Under the pieces are notes generated by a model. It was given only the letters and a program-made list of their open reading frames with translations, was not told the DNA's origin and searched no databases. DNA of 64,000 bases from Dasypus novemcinctus (taxonomy: Eukaryota; Chordata; Mammalia; Cingulata; Dasypodidae): assembly GCF_030445035.2 (NCBI RefSeq), contig NC_080678.1:117185947-117249946 (forward strand), written 5' to 3'. Made by a program: the position numbers and the translations under genes. Positions 37,481 to 52,240 of this stretch are shown here, in pieces. Within the stretch, counting starts at the first letter, position 1. Each line of letters opens with the position of its first letter.

Positions 37481-39290
37481 TTGGTTATTATGCAGTGGTT
37501 TCAGTATCTGGTAGTAGTAGGGCAAATTTCTCCAGTACTTTCTCCTTTTCCAAAGTTGTCTTTGATGTTCTTAGACCTTGTATTCTATAGCATAAACTTT
37601 AGAGTCAGTTTGTCTACATACTCACACCCATGTGTACATGTGTGCAAATTCTACATGAACTTTGATTGGAATTGCATTGCATCTATGGATCCATTTGGGG
37701 GATAGTTGCCTTTATTATGATGTTGAGTTTTCTCCTACATGATTAGACCCTTTCTATGTAATCTATCTTTTGTGCTCTTCAATAAAATGTTGCAATTGTC
37801 ACTATATAATTTTGGTTAAATTTATTTCTAGTTACCTTATACTATTTGTTTCTATTGGGAATCATATTTTCTTTTATAGCTGTATCTGGTTATTATGGAA
37901 TGCTCCTAATTTATTTATCTTATATCAGTTCTTCTGTCAAACTTTCTTATTTTTTCTAGTAGTTTTACTGTACAGTCTCTTTAATTTTCTATGAAGACAA
38001 TTAAAGTGTTTGCAAATAAGCTTACTTGCTTCATTTCCATTCCTTATGGGCCTGTTTGTTTGTTTGTTTGTTTTACTTATTTCACTTTGCCTGAACCCTC
38101 TATATTAGCAATATTAAGAAAGGGTGGTGATAGGAACCCTTGCCTTTTCTTTAAAATAATAATGTCTAAAGTTTTATCATTAATTTTCATGTTGGCTCAA
38201 CATTTTGGATAGATAAACCTTCATTGTAAGTCAAAGAAGTTCTCTTCTATTTCTAGCTCGAATGGCTATTGAATTTTTCAAATGATTTCTTGTGACAAGG
38301 TTTAGTCTAGATGCATTTTTTTCTACTGCTTCATTTAGTAATAAATTATTCAGGACTTTTATATTATTGTTCATAACTGAACGTGGCTAAAACTTTTCCT
38401 TATTTGGCTAATAATTTTACCTTTTTAATTTTTGTGTTAGAATTATACTAACTTTTAATATAAATTAACTCTAAAAATTTTCAGAAAGTATTTATAGAAG
38501 AAAGGTATTTTTGTTCATTAAAAGTTTGATAAAGCCTCTTCTGGATACCTGTTGGGGGCCAGGTGGCTTTTTCTCCCTAAGGAGTGAGCTTTTTATTATT
38601 GTGCCAACTTTTTAAATGCTTATTATTTTTTGTCCTTTTGAAACTCTAGAGTAAATTTTTATGATTTATAATTCTCTATAAAATGTCCATTTCATCAACT
38701 TTTTCATAAAGTTGTTCATAATATTTGCTTATTATTTTAAAAAATGATCATACCATCTGTTCCTGTGCCATTTTTTATTCCTACTTTTAATTGTGTTTTT
38801 TCTCTCCATTGGTTAGTAGTGACAAAGTTTTGTGTATTTTTAAAGTTGTTTGTAAAGAACTATTCTTTGTTGTTTTGCTAGTTTTTTTCTTTTAGCTTGT
38901 TTTCTATTTGTTATATTCTATTCTTTATTATTTTTTCCTTTCTGCTTTCTTTGGATTTACTTATTTATTCTTTGCTTGGTCTTTATCATTAAATACAGAA
39001 TTCATTTTTATTCATTTTTTCTGTCTTTTTTAGCAACACACTTAAAGTTACACTGTTCTCCTTTATACACTGCTTTAGTTCCTTCACCTTTATTTTGGTA
39101 TGTTGTCCTTTCATTGATATTTCTTAGTATTATATATTTAAATTTTAATTCAGGTGTTATAATAGTTTATAATTTCTTTTTTTTTAACACAAATTAATGA
39201 ATGCTCTTTTTAGTTTCCAATGTGCTTGTCTACTTTTTTATTGTTGATGTTGTCATTCTTGATTTTTACTTTATCACAAAATTTCTAAAT
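37481..39290 (-). mobile_element. L1 ORF2 fragment, antisense
   Basis: Reverse ORF2 words appear in order: ggaattgcattgcatctatgg, aatgttgcaattgtcac, agaaagggtggtgataggaa, then the RT-upstream side. A GTTT run lies at 38057-38072. Heavily decayed. Confidence 0.75.
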
Positions 39291-41650
39291 CATAGTATTT
39301 AAGGCTGCCATAATATATTCTGAGAACTGAATTCTGAAATCAGAGAAAACTATCTCGCTTGGCCTCTTATCAGAAAGAGTCCATACAGTGAAATTAACAA
39401 AATAAGTAGTAACAATCCTATAATAAACCCAGCAATCAAGTCTCATTGTAATGATATTATGATCTTTAATAAAGCTTTAAACAACTTTCTCTAAAGATTA
39501 AGAATTTACTAATTTATATATTATTGGTAATACAAATGTTTAAGTGAGACTTATGGAGCACAGTATTCTTGATCCAAAAAGTAGACTCTGAAACACAAAA
39601 GATTTGTGTTCTTTAGATCCTAATGTATAGGTTTACAAGGTTGTATATATCTACGATTTACCTGAAAAGTACTTTCTTAAATAATATGGCCTTTAGGAAC
39701 AAAAGAACTACTTAAAAATAAAACTCCTGAGGCTCATCCTGGAGGAAAGATTATCTTTGCTATTTGATTTTGTCAAAGCAGGGGGAAAAGAAATTAATAT
39801 AGGAGATAAAGATGATATGATTCTAGAATAGAGGGGTAGATTAAAACAATTTCCCTGAGTAGCATGACTTTCTCATTTAGGCTTAATCTTTCCATCTGTG
39901 TGTTTTTTCCCATTTGATCATGTCTTGTCTTCTCTTTGTTCAGGAAAGGCTCCTGAGGGAGATGACCCTGTTTAGGAAGACCTGAATTCCCTGGAGACTT
40001 GGCCTGCATCAAGTCAGGAAACACATAGCTTAATGACTCGGGAGGTAAAACTCAAGAAGAGGGACCTGTGCTCATTGACTGTGCCTATTACCTAAATCAC
40101 TGACCCCGTCCTCTCCTCACCACATTAGCTTTCCCATTCTGTGTCACTCTGATGTTGAAGATGACCCAATTAGGAATTTGAAGGAATGGAAATGTTTTAC
40201 AACTGTAAAGAAAACAAAAACGTGAAGAAAAACTCTTTCAATTCTACCCTGAATTTACGTATTTTAGTATTGATCTTATTTTGTGCTACTAATAGAGATA
40301 CATGATAAGTTTCACATGAAGTAGGAGGCATGCGTAGATATAGTGTGGATGGCCTTTTAATTAATGAAGACAGTGTGATACGATGTCTTCAAAGCAGAAG
40401 AGTAGAGGAATGTGAAAAATTGGTGGTAATAAGCCTTGCTTTAACATATTACCTGCCTTGTGGAGATACTGCCAATATTACAGAACACAAAAGAGGAAAT
40501 GCATTCTCATCTTGTGGGTGCCTTGTATTTTTTTCCTTTATCTAATGCACTGAAGCATTGAGACTTCTATGATGATGCTGTCCTCATACTCACTTCCTAT
40601 ACGTTCCTTCATTATTAGAGAGAAAAGTCAGTACCAAGAGCAAACACTGCTTCCCCCAACTTCTCAATTCATTCAGTATCCCCATGCCTGCCTGGCAGTA
40701 ATGCAGCTTTGAAAAGTGACATGGCAGTTTGGCTCTTCTCTCATGTAGGAAACTGTTCAGTCCTCTGTTATATTTAAAGTCACATTTCTGGATAGGAATC
40801 TCTTACTCTTAGGACAGATTTTTAGCTATCAGCCTATGAATAATACTTTTTCTTTGATTACTATGATTTTCTACTTGTAGAGAGATCATTTGAAAGTAAG
40901 CAATGTCATAGAATGTCCCAAGTAGATTCTTTATATAACCTTATTCTCTCCCTTCTAGAACCGAGTCCATTATTTATGTATGTATTCTTTTTTTTTCCCT
41001 AAATTTTATGGCCTAAATTTTATGACCTATCCTGGATGAATTTTTATATCTTTTAAAGTTTCCTTTTATAAAAGAGTGTCTTAGAATATTCCTGGATGTT
41101 TTTTAGGTTATCTTTGGAAAATCTTGCTTTACCAGAATTTTCTTTTCTTATATTTCATGTAGCAATTTGATGTTGTAGCCACTTGTACTGTCAGTTATGA
41201 TGCTGTCCCCTAGGAATTGTCTAGACTCATAGTCCTGTAGGTAGGTTTTGAAGATAGTTGATATCTTTTTATTCCAACATTCATTTTAGAAGTAACATAA
41301 CTTAGGCCCAAAGAGCTGTCCAAGATTATACAACTCTTCAGTCATAGTGAAAAGACTTAGAAACCAGGCTCTTATCTCCTACTATAACTAATTACACTTT
41401 GTACTTATAAATCTTTGGCATAATACAGAGCAGAAAAGCTCCTTGGAAAAATCTGTCCAACCTTTTTGACACTAATTTGATTCAGTGAGCAGACTCCAAA
41501 AAGACCTGGAATCTTGATAATTTATTGTATTACTTCCTGGCATTGTTAGCCAAATCACTATTTCATTCCATCAAAGACATATTAGAGTCCTAAGTGAGCC
41601 TTCAATTTGAATAGCAACCATCTGGACTGGTTTGCTTCTTTGATAAATAT
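39291..41650. other. Unassigned stretch without a recognised gene or repeat
   Basis: Mixed AT-rich DNA. Reading frames at 39794-40024 (minus) and 40330-40545 (plus) are under 80 codons and show no domain. Confidence 0.4.
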
Positions 41651-41666
41651 AGTCAAGTTGATTTTG

Positions 41667-42073
41667 TTGTTTTTTTATTTATTTTATTTATTTTATTTTA
41701 TTTTATTTTATTTTTTAAGATTTATTTATTTAATTTCCCCCCTCCCCCGGTTGTCTGTTCTCTGTGTCTATTTGCTGCATCTTGTTTCTTTGTCTGCTTC
41801 TGTTGTCGTCAGTGGCATGGGAAGTATGGGCGGTGCCTGTTCCTGGGCAGGCTGCACTCTCCCCCGCGCTGGGCGGCTCTCCTCATGGGGCACACCCCCT
41901 GCACATGGGGCTCCCCTATGCGGGGGACACCCCTGCGTGGCAGGGCACTCCCCACGTGCATCAGCACTGCACATGGGCCAGCCCCACATGGGTCAAGGAG
42001 GCCCAGGGTCTGAACTGCGGACCTCCCATGTGGTAGACGGATGCCCCAACCACTGGGCCAAGTCCGTTTCCCG
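41667..42073 (-). mobile_element. DAS SINE, antisense
   Basis: A long T/A tail (with a TTTTA repeat at 41670-41715) leads into a CpG-containing DAS body and a tRNA-like head at the right end. Target duplication agtcaagttgattttg (16 bases) lies at 41651-41666 and 42074-42089. The 186-codon frame crossing it is an artefact of the repeat. Confidence 0.95.
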
Positions 42074-42089
42074 AGTCAAGTTGATTTTG

Positions 42090-42400
42090 GAGCATGACTT
42101 GAAATATGTCTTGGGTTTAAATTGTGCTAGGACTTCTCACTCAGGTGGTGTTACTTTTTTTAAGTAAATGAGTTGTGCTCAAATTGCTTTAAAATATATC
42201 TAGCTAGGAGGGCAGGGATGGTTGTTAGTGTAGTGGCACTGATAGACTTATTTTCCTCTATTCCATTTCACTGACAACTCCATAGTCCTATTTTGTTATC
42301 CTGAAATTAGTTTTTACAGATGTTTTACCAATTAGTGTTGCTTTTTAATTTTCAGGACTAGGTCAACTTTATAACCCATAGCTCATTTCATTTAATTAAT
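42090..42400. other. Short unassigned spacer
   Basis: No feature seen. Confidence 0.4.
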
Positions 42401-43622
42401 TGGTAGATATGTAGTTTAATAAGAAGGGACATTAAGGGGACATCATTTTCCCTTGATATATTAAAAGGATTAAATACACACCAAGAAAAATACAAAGAAA
42501 ATAAATCTGGTATAACAGTAGTAGTATTAGATAAAATAGACTTAAAAGCAAAAGGCATTAGTGATAAAGGGGTCATCATATAACTTTCTCTTCATATATT
42601 TTACACTAAAATGTGTGATAAATTCCAAATTTATTTGTACCTAATAACAACTTCAAAAAGTATAAATTGAACAATGGCAGTATAAGAAATGCCTGTAAAC
42701 ATCCCCTCTTAGAAACAGCTAAATAAAACAACAGGTTCAACTCACTGGACTCTGTGGAACAATTAAGAATGGAAAAAACTCAATGAATGCTGAATTGAAA
42801 AACAAATAAAGCAAACATCTAAAAAAGATAAAAGAGAGGCAAGATGTATTTATTGGTCCAGACCTCTTCCCCATTCTCAGATCTGCCAGGTTTATTTGAC
42901 TCACAGATGTATTCCTGGTCTGGATACCTCCTACTGCAGTCATTTACTGCAGTTCCACCCACACCAGCAGTTTAATTGAACACACAAATACAGTGACCAA
43001 GACTTCACAGACCCACTGCAGCACTTTAAAGATCTTGACCAATACTATAAATGAACTAGATCCTACGGATATGTACAGAACATTGCACCCAACAACAGCA
43101 GAATACACATTCTTTTCAAGTGCACATGGGTCATTCTCCAGGATAGACCACATGTTTGGTCACAAAACATGTCTCAATAAATTTTAAAAGATTGAAGTTA
43201 TACAAATCATCTTCTCTGACCCCAAATGAATGAAAGTAGAGATCATTAGAATACTGGAATATCAACAAATATATGGGAGTTAAAAGAAGATACTTTCTAA
43301 CAATCAAAGAGTCAAAGAGGGAAACCACAAGGGAAATTAGAAAATGTCTTGTGATGAATAAAAATGTGAACACAACATACCAAAACTTATGGGACCCACT
43401 AAAGGCACTTTTCAGAAGGAAATTTGTAGTTATGAATACCTATATTAAAAAAGAACTATCTCAAGTCAATGACCTAACGTCATATCTAGAAGAGGAAATT
43501 CATATCTAAGAAGAGAAAATTAAACCTAAAGTAAGTGGAAAGAAGATAGTAAATTTTACAATGAATATAAATGAAATGGAAAATAGGAAAACAATCTAGA
43601 GTCAATGAAACCAAAAATTGCC
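42400..43622 (+). mobile_element. Old L1 fragment, sense
   Basis: Sense ORF2-region words such as tgcacatgggtcattctcc, gatagaccacatgtttgg and acctatattaaaaaagaac. Stops throughout. Its last 480 bp overlaps in L1 position with the start of the next fragment. Confidence 0.7.
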
Positions 43623-43624
43623 TC

Positions 43625-46600
43625 TTTGTCACACATGGGTCACTCTCCAGGACAGATCACATGCTAGGCCACAGAACAACTCTCAAAAAATTCAGAAAGA
43701 TTTAATTTATACAAATAATTTCTCTGACCACAATGGAATGAAGCTGGAAATCAGTAAGGGCCAGAGAACCAGATTAGGCACAAAGATATGGAAGTTAAGC
43801 AACATAATCTTAGATAATCAGTGTGTTAAGGAGGAAATTGCAAAAGAAATCAGTAACTACCTGGAAGTGAATGAAAATGAGAACACAACATATCAAAACC
43901 TAAGGGATGCAGCAAAAGCAGTGCTGAGAGGGAAATTTATAGCCATAAATGCCTACCTTAAAAAAGAATGAAGAGCTAAAATCAAAGACCTAATTGCATA
44001 CCTGTAGGAATGAGAAAAAGAACAACAAATTAATCCCAAAGCAAGTATAAAGAAGGAAATAACAAAGATTAGAGCAGAGCTAAATGAAACTGAAAATGAT
44101 AACACTAGAAAAAATGCAAACAAAAAGCTGGTTCTTTGAGGAAATCATTAAAATTGACAAACCCTTAGCAAGACTAACAAAGAAAAAAAGAGAGAATACA
44201 TGAAATAAGAAATGAGGAAGGGGATATCACCACTAATTCCACAAAAATAGAGTATCATAAGAGGATATTTTAAAAAATTGTGTGCCAAAAAGATGGATAG
44301 CTTAGATGAAATGGATAAATTTCTAGAAATACATGAGCAGCCTTCATTGATGAAAGAAGAAATTGATGAACTCAGCAGACCAATCACAAATAACGAGATT
44401 GTCTTAGTCATCAAAAACCTCCCAATTAAGAAGAGCCCAGGACCAGATGTTTCACAGGTGAATTCTGTAAGTCATTCTGGAAAAAACTAACCATAATCCT
44501 GTTTAAACACTTCCAAAAAAGTAGAGGGAACATTGCCTAACTCATTCTGTGATGATAACATCACCCTAATACCAAATCCACATAAAGACGCCACAAGAAA
44601 AGAAAACAACAGACCAATCTCTCTAACGAAATTGGATGCTGAAATCATCAACAAAATATGTGCTAATTGTATTTAACAACACATCAAACAAATTATACAC
44701 CATGACCAAGTGAGTTTCATCCCTGGTATGCAAGGATGGTTCAAAATAAGATTAATCAATGGTATACCACATTAACAGATCAAAAGAAAAAAAAATCACA
44801 TGATCATCTTTAATGATGCAGAAAAAGCATTTGACAAAATACACACTCTGTCTTGACAAAAACACTTCAAAAGATAGGAATAGAAGGAAACTTCATCAAT
44901 ATGATAAAGGCTACATGTGCATAACCCACAGCTAACATCATATTCAATGGTGAAATGCTAAAGGCTTTCCCTCTAAAAACTGGGACAAGACAAGGATGCT
45001 CATTTTCACTATTCTTATTTAAAATTGTGTTAGAAATACTTGCTTTAGCACTTAGACAATAAAAAGACATAAAAGGCATCCAAATTGGAAAGGAAAAAGT
45101 AAAAATTTCACTTTTTTCAGATGACATGATCTTATACATAGAAAGCCCTGAGAAATCTACAACAAAGCTTCTAGAGCTAATAAACGAGTTCAGTAAAGTG
45201 GCAGGATATACGATCAATGTGCAAAAATCCATAGCATTTCTGTACTCCAATAATGAGCAATCTGAGGAGGAAATCAAGAAAAAAATCCATTTACAACAGC
45301 AACAAAAAGAATCATTTTTTATTCAAATTTAAAGATGTAAAGGACTTCTATGCAGAAAACTACACAACATTGTTTAAAGAAATCAAAGAACACCTAAATA
45401 AATGGAAGGATATTCCATGTTCATGGATTGGAAGACTAAACATCATTAAGATGTCTGCCCTACCCAAATTGATTTACAGATTTAACACAATCCCAATAAA
45501 AATTGCAATAGCATTTTTTGCAGAATTGGAAAAGCTAACTATGAAGTTTATTTTGAAGAACAAGAGGCTCCAAATAGCTAAAGATATTAACAAACTAAAA
45601 TGAAATGGGGGGAACTCACACTACCTGACAAAACATACTGCAAAGCTACAGTGGTCAAAACTGCATGGTATTGGCACAAGGATAGACGTACTGACCAATG
45701 GAAGTGAATTGAAAATTCTGATATACATCCTCACATATACAGTCATCTGATATCAGAAATCTTGAAAATAAAAAGGCAAACAACCCATTTTTAAAATAGG
45801 CAAATGATTTGAATCGATACTTCTCCAAAGAAGAAATACATATTGCTAAAAAGTACATGAAAAGATGTATCCTTAGTTATTAGGTAAATATAAATCAAAA
45901 CTACAATAAGATATCATCTTACACCTATTATACAGGAGGCTATTATGAAAACAGAGGACTATAAGCATTGGAGAGAATGTGGAGGAAAGAGAACACTTAT
46001 CTACTGATGGTGTGAATGTAGAATGGTACAACCATTATGGGAGACAGTTTTGCAGATCCTCAAAAAACTAACTATAGATCTGCCATCTGATCCAGCCATT
46101 CCACTGCTGGGTAGATACACAGAAGCATTGACACAGGGACATGAACAGATATATGCACAGCCAAAGTTTATAGCAGTATTATTCACTATTGCCTAAAATT
46201 GTAAGCAATCCACATGTCCATCAACAGATGAATGGATAGGCAAACCATGGTATATACAATAAATGGAATATTTCTCAGCTGTAATAAGAAATGCAGTTTT
46301 AACACACAGGATAACATGGATGAATCTGGAAGACCTTATGTTGAATAAAGTAAGCCAGTCACTGAAGGACAAATATTACATGACCTCACTGATATGACTT
46401 AAGCAAATTGAGCAGACTCACAGAGCTAGATTCTGGAAGATAGCTTAACAGGAGGCAGGTCATAGAGAGTGGTGAGTCAATGCTCATATGGACAAAATCT
46501 ATGATAAGGTGGAAGGGTGTGGTTGAGCAGTGGACGGGTGTGAGAGTGATGCAGTGATGAGCTTGGGTTCAGTGGTGCTGGTCTGTGAGGGGGAATTGGG

Positions 46601-47572
46601 TGGGGGCATTTGGTTGGACTATCCATGTAACTGGGGAAGGCTTGGAGGAAGGAGCAGGGATTTGGAAGTCTGTGGTTAAAACTACATTGGTGGGAATGTT
46701 CTTTTGGCAAATAGGGCAGAGGAGGGTTACTAGTATAGGGAGTTGGGTGTGAGGGATATGCAGGATAGAGCACACCTGGGACATGCCTTTATGGAATATT
46801 TAAGTGTTCATCTTGTCATAGTGTGTTATCTCAGTGGGTGGAGACCCACACAATACACAAGAAAATATTAAACTCCTATCCTGGTGAGCCCTGCTATGTT
46901 CTCAATTAGAAAGAAAAGAATCTCTCAAGAACATAGGCACTGTGCCTAATAAAAGAAAACAGACCAATATGTCCAGCCCTCAATATTATTGCAAGTAACT
47001 ATAAATCTTATTTTTCTAAAATTGAAACTTAGTAATACTTACCTGGCAGGGGAGATAACATGATCGTGAAGGGGGTTTTCTCAGGGCAAAGCTTATCCAT
47101 TGTACTCCATATGTGCTGACTCCTGTCATTTTCCGAAATGCTGGAAATTCGACTGCATAATTTGTGATGGTGGTGAAATAAATAAATAAATTTTAAAAAT
47201 TGAAACTTAGTGGTTGCCATAAGTTCTGATAACAGGGGGAGAGATGGAACATAGGGCATTTTTTAGGACATTAGAATTGTTCTACATGATCTTGCAGTAA
47301 CAAATACAGGCCTTTCAAAATTTCATCAAAACTTATAAAAGTGTATGGTGGAAAATGTAAACCATAATGTAAACCATTGACCATGGTTAGTAGCAATGCT
47401 TCAATATTTGTACATCAATTGTTAAAAATGTACCATACACATGTAGAATGTCATTAATAGGGAAGAGTGGAAAAGGGGGAGGGCATTAGGTATATGGGCA
47501 TCTCCTATATTTTCCATGTGACTTTTCTGTAACCTAAAGCTTCTTTGAAAATAAAATGAGAAAAAAAAAAAG
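43625..47572 (+). mobile_element. L1, sense (ORF2 part and armadillo-type 3' UTR)
   Basis: Sense ORF2 from the position of gacagatcacatgctaggc through RT. The catalytic motif region reads [10 protein letters not shown] at 45114-45143 (the family usually has FADD). The C-terminal region and a G-rich 3' UTR (46480-46760) follow, ending with an AATAAA-type signal and A run near 47560. Many stops. The 136-codon minus frame at 44867-45277 is a shadow. Confidence 0.8.
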
Positions 47573-47729
47573 ACAGTGGGGGAACATAGGGAAGAAATTG
47601 TCTCTATATATACAACATAATAGATCTTACATGAAAGACAATGTATAAAAATTTTTCATTTCAAATTTTTAATATTTTTTGTTGTTATTTTAAAATTTGT
47701 TATTTTATTAATATTATCATTTTTTGGCT

Positions 47730-49320
47730 TCATTTTTAGAAAGGTTTTGGATCACAACTGTGGCAGAGGAGGATCATAGGTATGGGGTGTTGGTGATGGG
47801 ACAGTGTATGTGGAGGGGTACACCTGGGGCATGCCTCTAAGGCATATGAATATGCTCCAGTGTTCCTGAAGTGTTGTTTTGGTGGGTGGAAAACTGCACA
47901 ATAAACAAAAGAATATTGAATTCCCATCCTGGGGAATACTGCTACATTCTCTATTAGAGTGGCAAGAATCCCCCAAGTAAATGGGCAGTGCCTAGTGAAG
48001 GAAGACAGATCATTACACCAGGCCCTTGATATTGATGATTGTATTTATGAACCTTTCTTGTGAAATTGAAACTTAACCTAGTATTATATATTGCCTAAGA
48101 GTTATCTCCTGAAAGCCTCCTTGTTGCTCTCTCTAAGCCAAACTCAGCATATAAATATACTACCTTCCCTCTGGTGTGGGACATGACTTCTAGGATAAAC
48201 CTCCCTGGCACTGAGGGATTATTAGGAAGTACCAGCCAGCAATGTATCTGGAAAAAGACCTTGACCAAAAGGGGAAAATATTAAATACAAATGAATTTTT
48301 ATGGCTAAGAAATTTCAAAGTGAGTCGGAGGTCATTCCAGAGGTTACTCTTATGCATGTCTCAGCAGGATCTCATTGACTGCTACAGTAAACAGTGCCTC
48401 AAACTTTAGGGCTCCTGAAGGCTCTAGAGACAGCCAAACACTATAAGCAGGGCAGACAGGCAGTCAGTGGGCCTTACTTTGGAATTTATGCTCCCCAGTG
48501 TAACAGAGTTAGACCATTTGTAGTTTCCCTACACATGGCTCTTCTGCCTCTTTTATTTGAACCTGTAATTAGCATTATACTTGTTAAATATATGTCCCAG
48601 AGACTTAAATCTTTGATCTGTTCATGTACCAGTTGAGCCCTGAATCTCAGCAGACTTGCAACACCTACTCTCCAGTTCATTGGACTCACCCAGGACAATT
48701 AACAAGGAGATGATGATGGACAACACCCATCCCAAGGAAGAGACAATGTCTGCAACTGCAAGCAAGATAATTCCATCCCTCTACCCCATGGAATGTAAGC
48801 CCCCTCTCAATTTTAAGCAGAGTGTGCATTACCATCCTAAATCCTCAAAATAGGGGAATAAACAAGGGACTATATAGACTTGTTATAATTCTGTTATAGA
48901 TTTACTATTATTCTAGCAATGGACGAACTTTTATCATTGATGTAGATGCAGTGGCCACTAGAGGTTCTGAGGGGAGTGAGAGGGAAGAATAGGTGTAACA
49001 TGGGAACATTTTCAGGACATTGAAATTGTCCTACATGACATTGCAATGACAGATACAGGCATTATACATTTTGTCAGAACATATAAAATTGTGTGGGGCA
49101 GAGTGTAAACCCTAAACTACAAGGTTTAGTACAAGGTTGGTAGCAATACTTCAATATTTGTTCAGCAATTGAAACAAATGTACCGTGCTAGTGGAAGATA
49201 GTGTTAATGTGGGAAAGTATGGAAGGGGGAGGAAGTGGTGCATATGTGAATTCTCTATATTTTTTATGTAACATTTATGTAATCTAAAGCTTCTTTTAAA
49301 AAATTTAAAAATGTTGCTTC
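47730..49320 (+). mobile_element. Second L1 3' UTR, sense
   Basis: It repeats the 3' UTR pattern of the preceding L1: cacctggggcatgcctc against cacctgggacatgcctt, then gtgggtgga, aatattgaa and cccatcctggg. It then continues through aagccaaactcagc, gtgtggggcagagtgtaaacc and caatatttgttcagcaattg, to an A-rich end at about 49310. A 5'-truncated element with no coding part. Confidence 0.75.
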
Positions 49321-49324
49321 CCCG

Positions 49325-52240
49325 AAAAGATCAATAAAATTGACAAACCTTAACAAGACTAGCAAGGAAAAAAGAGAAAGGATGCAAATACTAAAATGCA
49401 GAATGAAAGGAGAGACATTAAAATTGACTTTACAGAAATGAAATGGATTATAAGAATACTCTGAAAACTGTATGCCAACATATTCAATAATTGAGAGGAA
49501 ATGGGCAAATTCCTAGAAACACACATCTTATCTAAACTGACTCATGTAAATATAGAATATTGCAACATACCTATAACAATTAAAGAGATTGAATCAGTAA
49601 TCAAAAGCATCCCAACAAAGTAAAACCCAGGACCACATAGCTTCATTGATAAATTTTACCAAATATTCAAAGAAGAATAAGCATCAGTCCTCAAGCTTTT
49701 CCAAAAAATTGAAGAGAATGGAACTATTCCTAACTCATTTTATGAAGCAAATGTTACCCTAATATCAAAGCCAGATAATGACATCACAAGAAAAGGAAAC
49801 TATAGACCAATTTCCTTTATGAACATAGATGCAAAAATCCTCAATAAAATACTAGCAAATCCAATCCAATAGTATATTAAAATAATTATACAATCATGAC
49901 CAAGTGGGATGTAGGAATGCAAGGATGGTTTAGCATAAGAAAATCAACCAATGTAATAATCCCATTAATAGAATGGAGTAATATATTGACATGGTCATCT
50001 CAAGTGATACAGACAAGGCTTTTGACAAAATCCAACATCCTTTCATGATTAAAACACTTAGAAAAACAGGAATAGAAGGAACTTCCTCAACTTGATTAAG
50101 GACATATCTCTCAGCTACCTGTATACTCAGTGTTGAAAGACTGAATGCCTTCCACTTGAGAACAGGAACAGTACAAGAATGCCTGCTTGCTTTCACCACT
50201 GTACTTGTAGTCCTTGCCAGAATAACTAGGCAAGAAAAAGAGGTAAAAAGACCCAAGTCAGAACCAAGGAAGTAAAACCATCTCTATTTGAAGATGACAG
50301 GATCCTATATATAGGAGATTCCAAAGAATCCACAATTAGTCTACTGGAAATGATAAATTCAGCAAAGTTTCAGGCTACAATATCAACAACTCCAAATCAT
50401 TTGTTTCTATATATCACCAAAAAATATTTGAAATTGGAAATAAAAAAAGACTCCCATTCACAATAGCTCATAAAAGGATACATCACTTAGGAATACATTT
50501 AACTGAGGAAATGAAGGACTTGTACACTGTAAACTACAAAGTATTTCTATAAGAAATGAAAGTTCTAAATAATTGCTAAGACATCCTGTGTTTATGGATA
50601 GGCAGACATAATCTTATTAAGATGTCAGTATTACCCAAAACTATCCACAGATTCAACACAGTACCTAACAAAATCCCTGCAGCCTTTTATTTTTATTTAT
50701 TTTACAGTAATTGAAAAGCCAGTCTGTAAAATCATATGTAATCTCATGATTACATGATTTAGCTAAATCTGTATTGCAAAGAGGAAACAAAGTTGGAAAT
50801 CTCCACACTTCCCAATTTAAAAACTTACAACTGAGCTACAGTAATCAAAACAGCATGGTACTGGCATTAAGATATTTCTTAGGATTAGAAGTGAGAGTTC
50901 AGAAATAAACCTTTTGGCAAGAGTGACAACAAAATTAATTGGGAAAAAAATGGTCTCTTCAACAAATGGTATTGGAAAAGTGGATATCCATATGCAAATG
51001 AGAGAATTCAGACCCTTCCTCACACCATATAAAAAAAATTAACTCTAATTGAATTGTGTACCTGAACAAAAGAACTAATATCCTAGAAGTCCTAGAAGAA
51101 AACAGGGTGGGTGGGCATTCATAATCATAGATATGGTATTCATTTCTTAGATAAGACACCAAAAGCAGGAGCAACAAAAGGAAAAATAGATAAAATGGTC
51201 TCCATTAAAATGAAAAGTTTTGCATATCAAAAGACACTTTTAAAGTGAAAAGATAACTTACAGAATGGGAGAAAATCATTGTGATCCATATAGTTGTTAA
51301 GTGTTTGGTATAGAGAAAATGTAAAGAATTCCTACAACTCAATCACAAAAAGACAGCCCAATTAAATTTGGGTAAAGGACTTAAATAGACATTTTTCTAA
51401 AGAAGATATGTAAATGTTATATAAATGCCTTGACATCACTGGTCATCAGGGTAATGCAAATCAACATCACAATGATATACCACTGCACATCTACTGGGAT
51501 GGCTGTTATAAAAACAGGTATAGTAAATGGTGAGGATTCAGAGACAGAAAAACACTTATACTTTGCTGGTGGCAATGTAGAATGGTGCAGCCAGTGTGGA
51601 AATCAATTTGGTTGTTTTTTGAAAATCAAAAATAGAATTCTATATGACTTAGAAATTCCACTTCTAGGTATATTCTGAGAAGAATGGAAAGCAGGGACTT
51701 AAACAGATATTTGTACACTAATGTTTTAGTGTACATTGTTATTTACAAAAGCCAAAAGGAGGAAAGCAACCCAAATGTCCATCAATGGATGAGTGATTAA
51801 CAAAATGTAGTATATAAATACACTGGCATATTTAGCTGTAAAAGGGAATGATGTTTTACTGTGTTCTGCAACATGGGTGGACTTCGAAGGCATAATGTTT
51901 AGTTAGATAAGCCAGACACAAAAAGACAAATATTGTATGATCTTGTTTATATGAAATATCCAAAAGAAGGAAACTTAACAGAGACAGATGGTAGTTTATA
52001 GATTACCAGGTGTGGAGGGCAGAGCTGGGGGGAGGTGGTGTGAGAAGAGGGAGTTAAAGCTTAATAGGTAAGTAGTTTCTGCATGACATGATGAAAAAGG
52101 AGGGGTAATGGTTGTTGGTGATGGTAGCACAGTATAGTGAATATAGTTAATACTACTGAATTGTATATTTAATGTGGGTTAAATGGGAAATTCTGTGCTT
52201 TATATCATTTACTGCAGTAAAAATTTAAGAAAATGCATCA
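49325..52240 (+). mobile_element. Old L1 ORF2 fragment, sense
   Basis: Sense ORF2 from the region of aagatcaataaaattgaca through RT (FEDDRILYIGD near 50290, a changed FADD) to the C-terminal and 3' end near 52230. It is more diverged than the elements before it and belongs to a different L1 subfamily, judging by its 3' end. Confidence 0.75.

Noticed and set aside
46477-46784. Proline-rich frames of 71-98 codons on the minus strand
   Set aside because: They are the reverse of the G-rich part of an armadillo L1 3' UTR.
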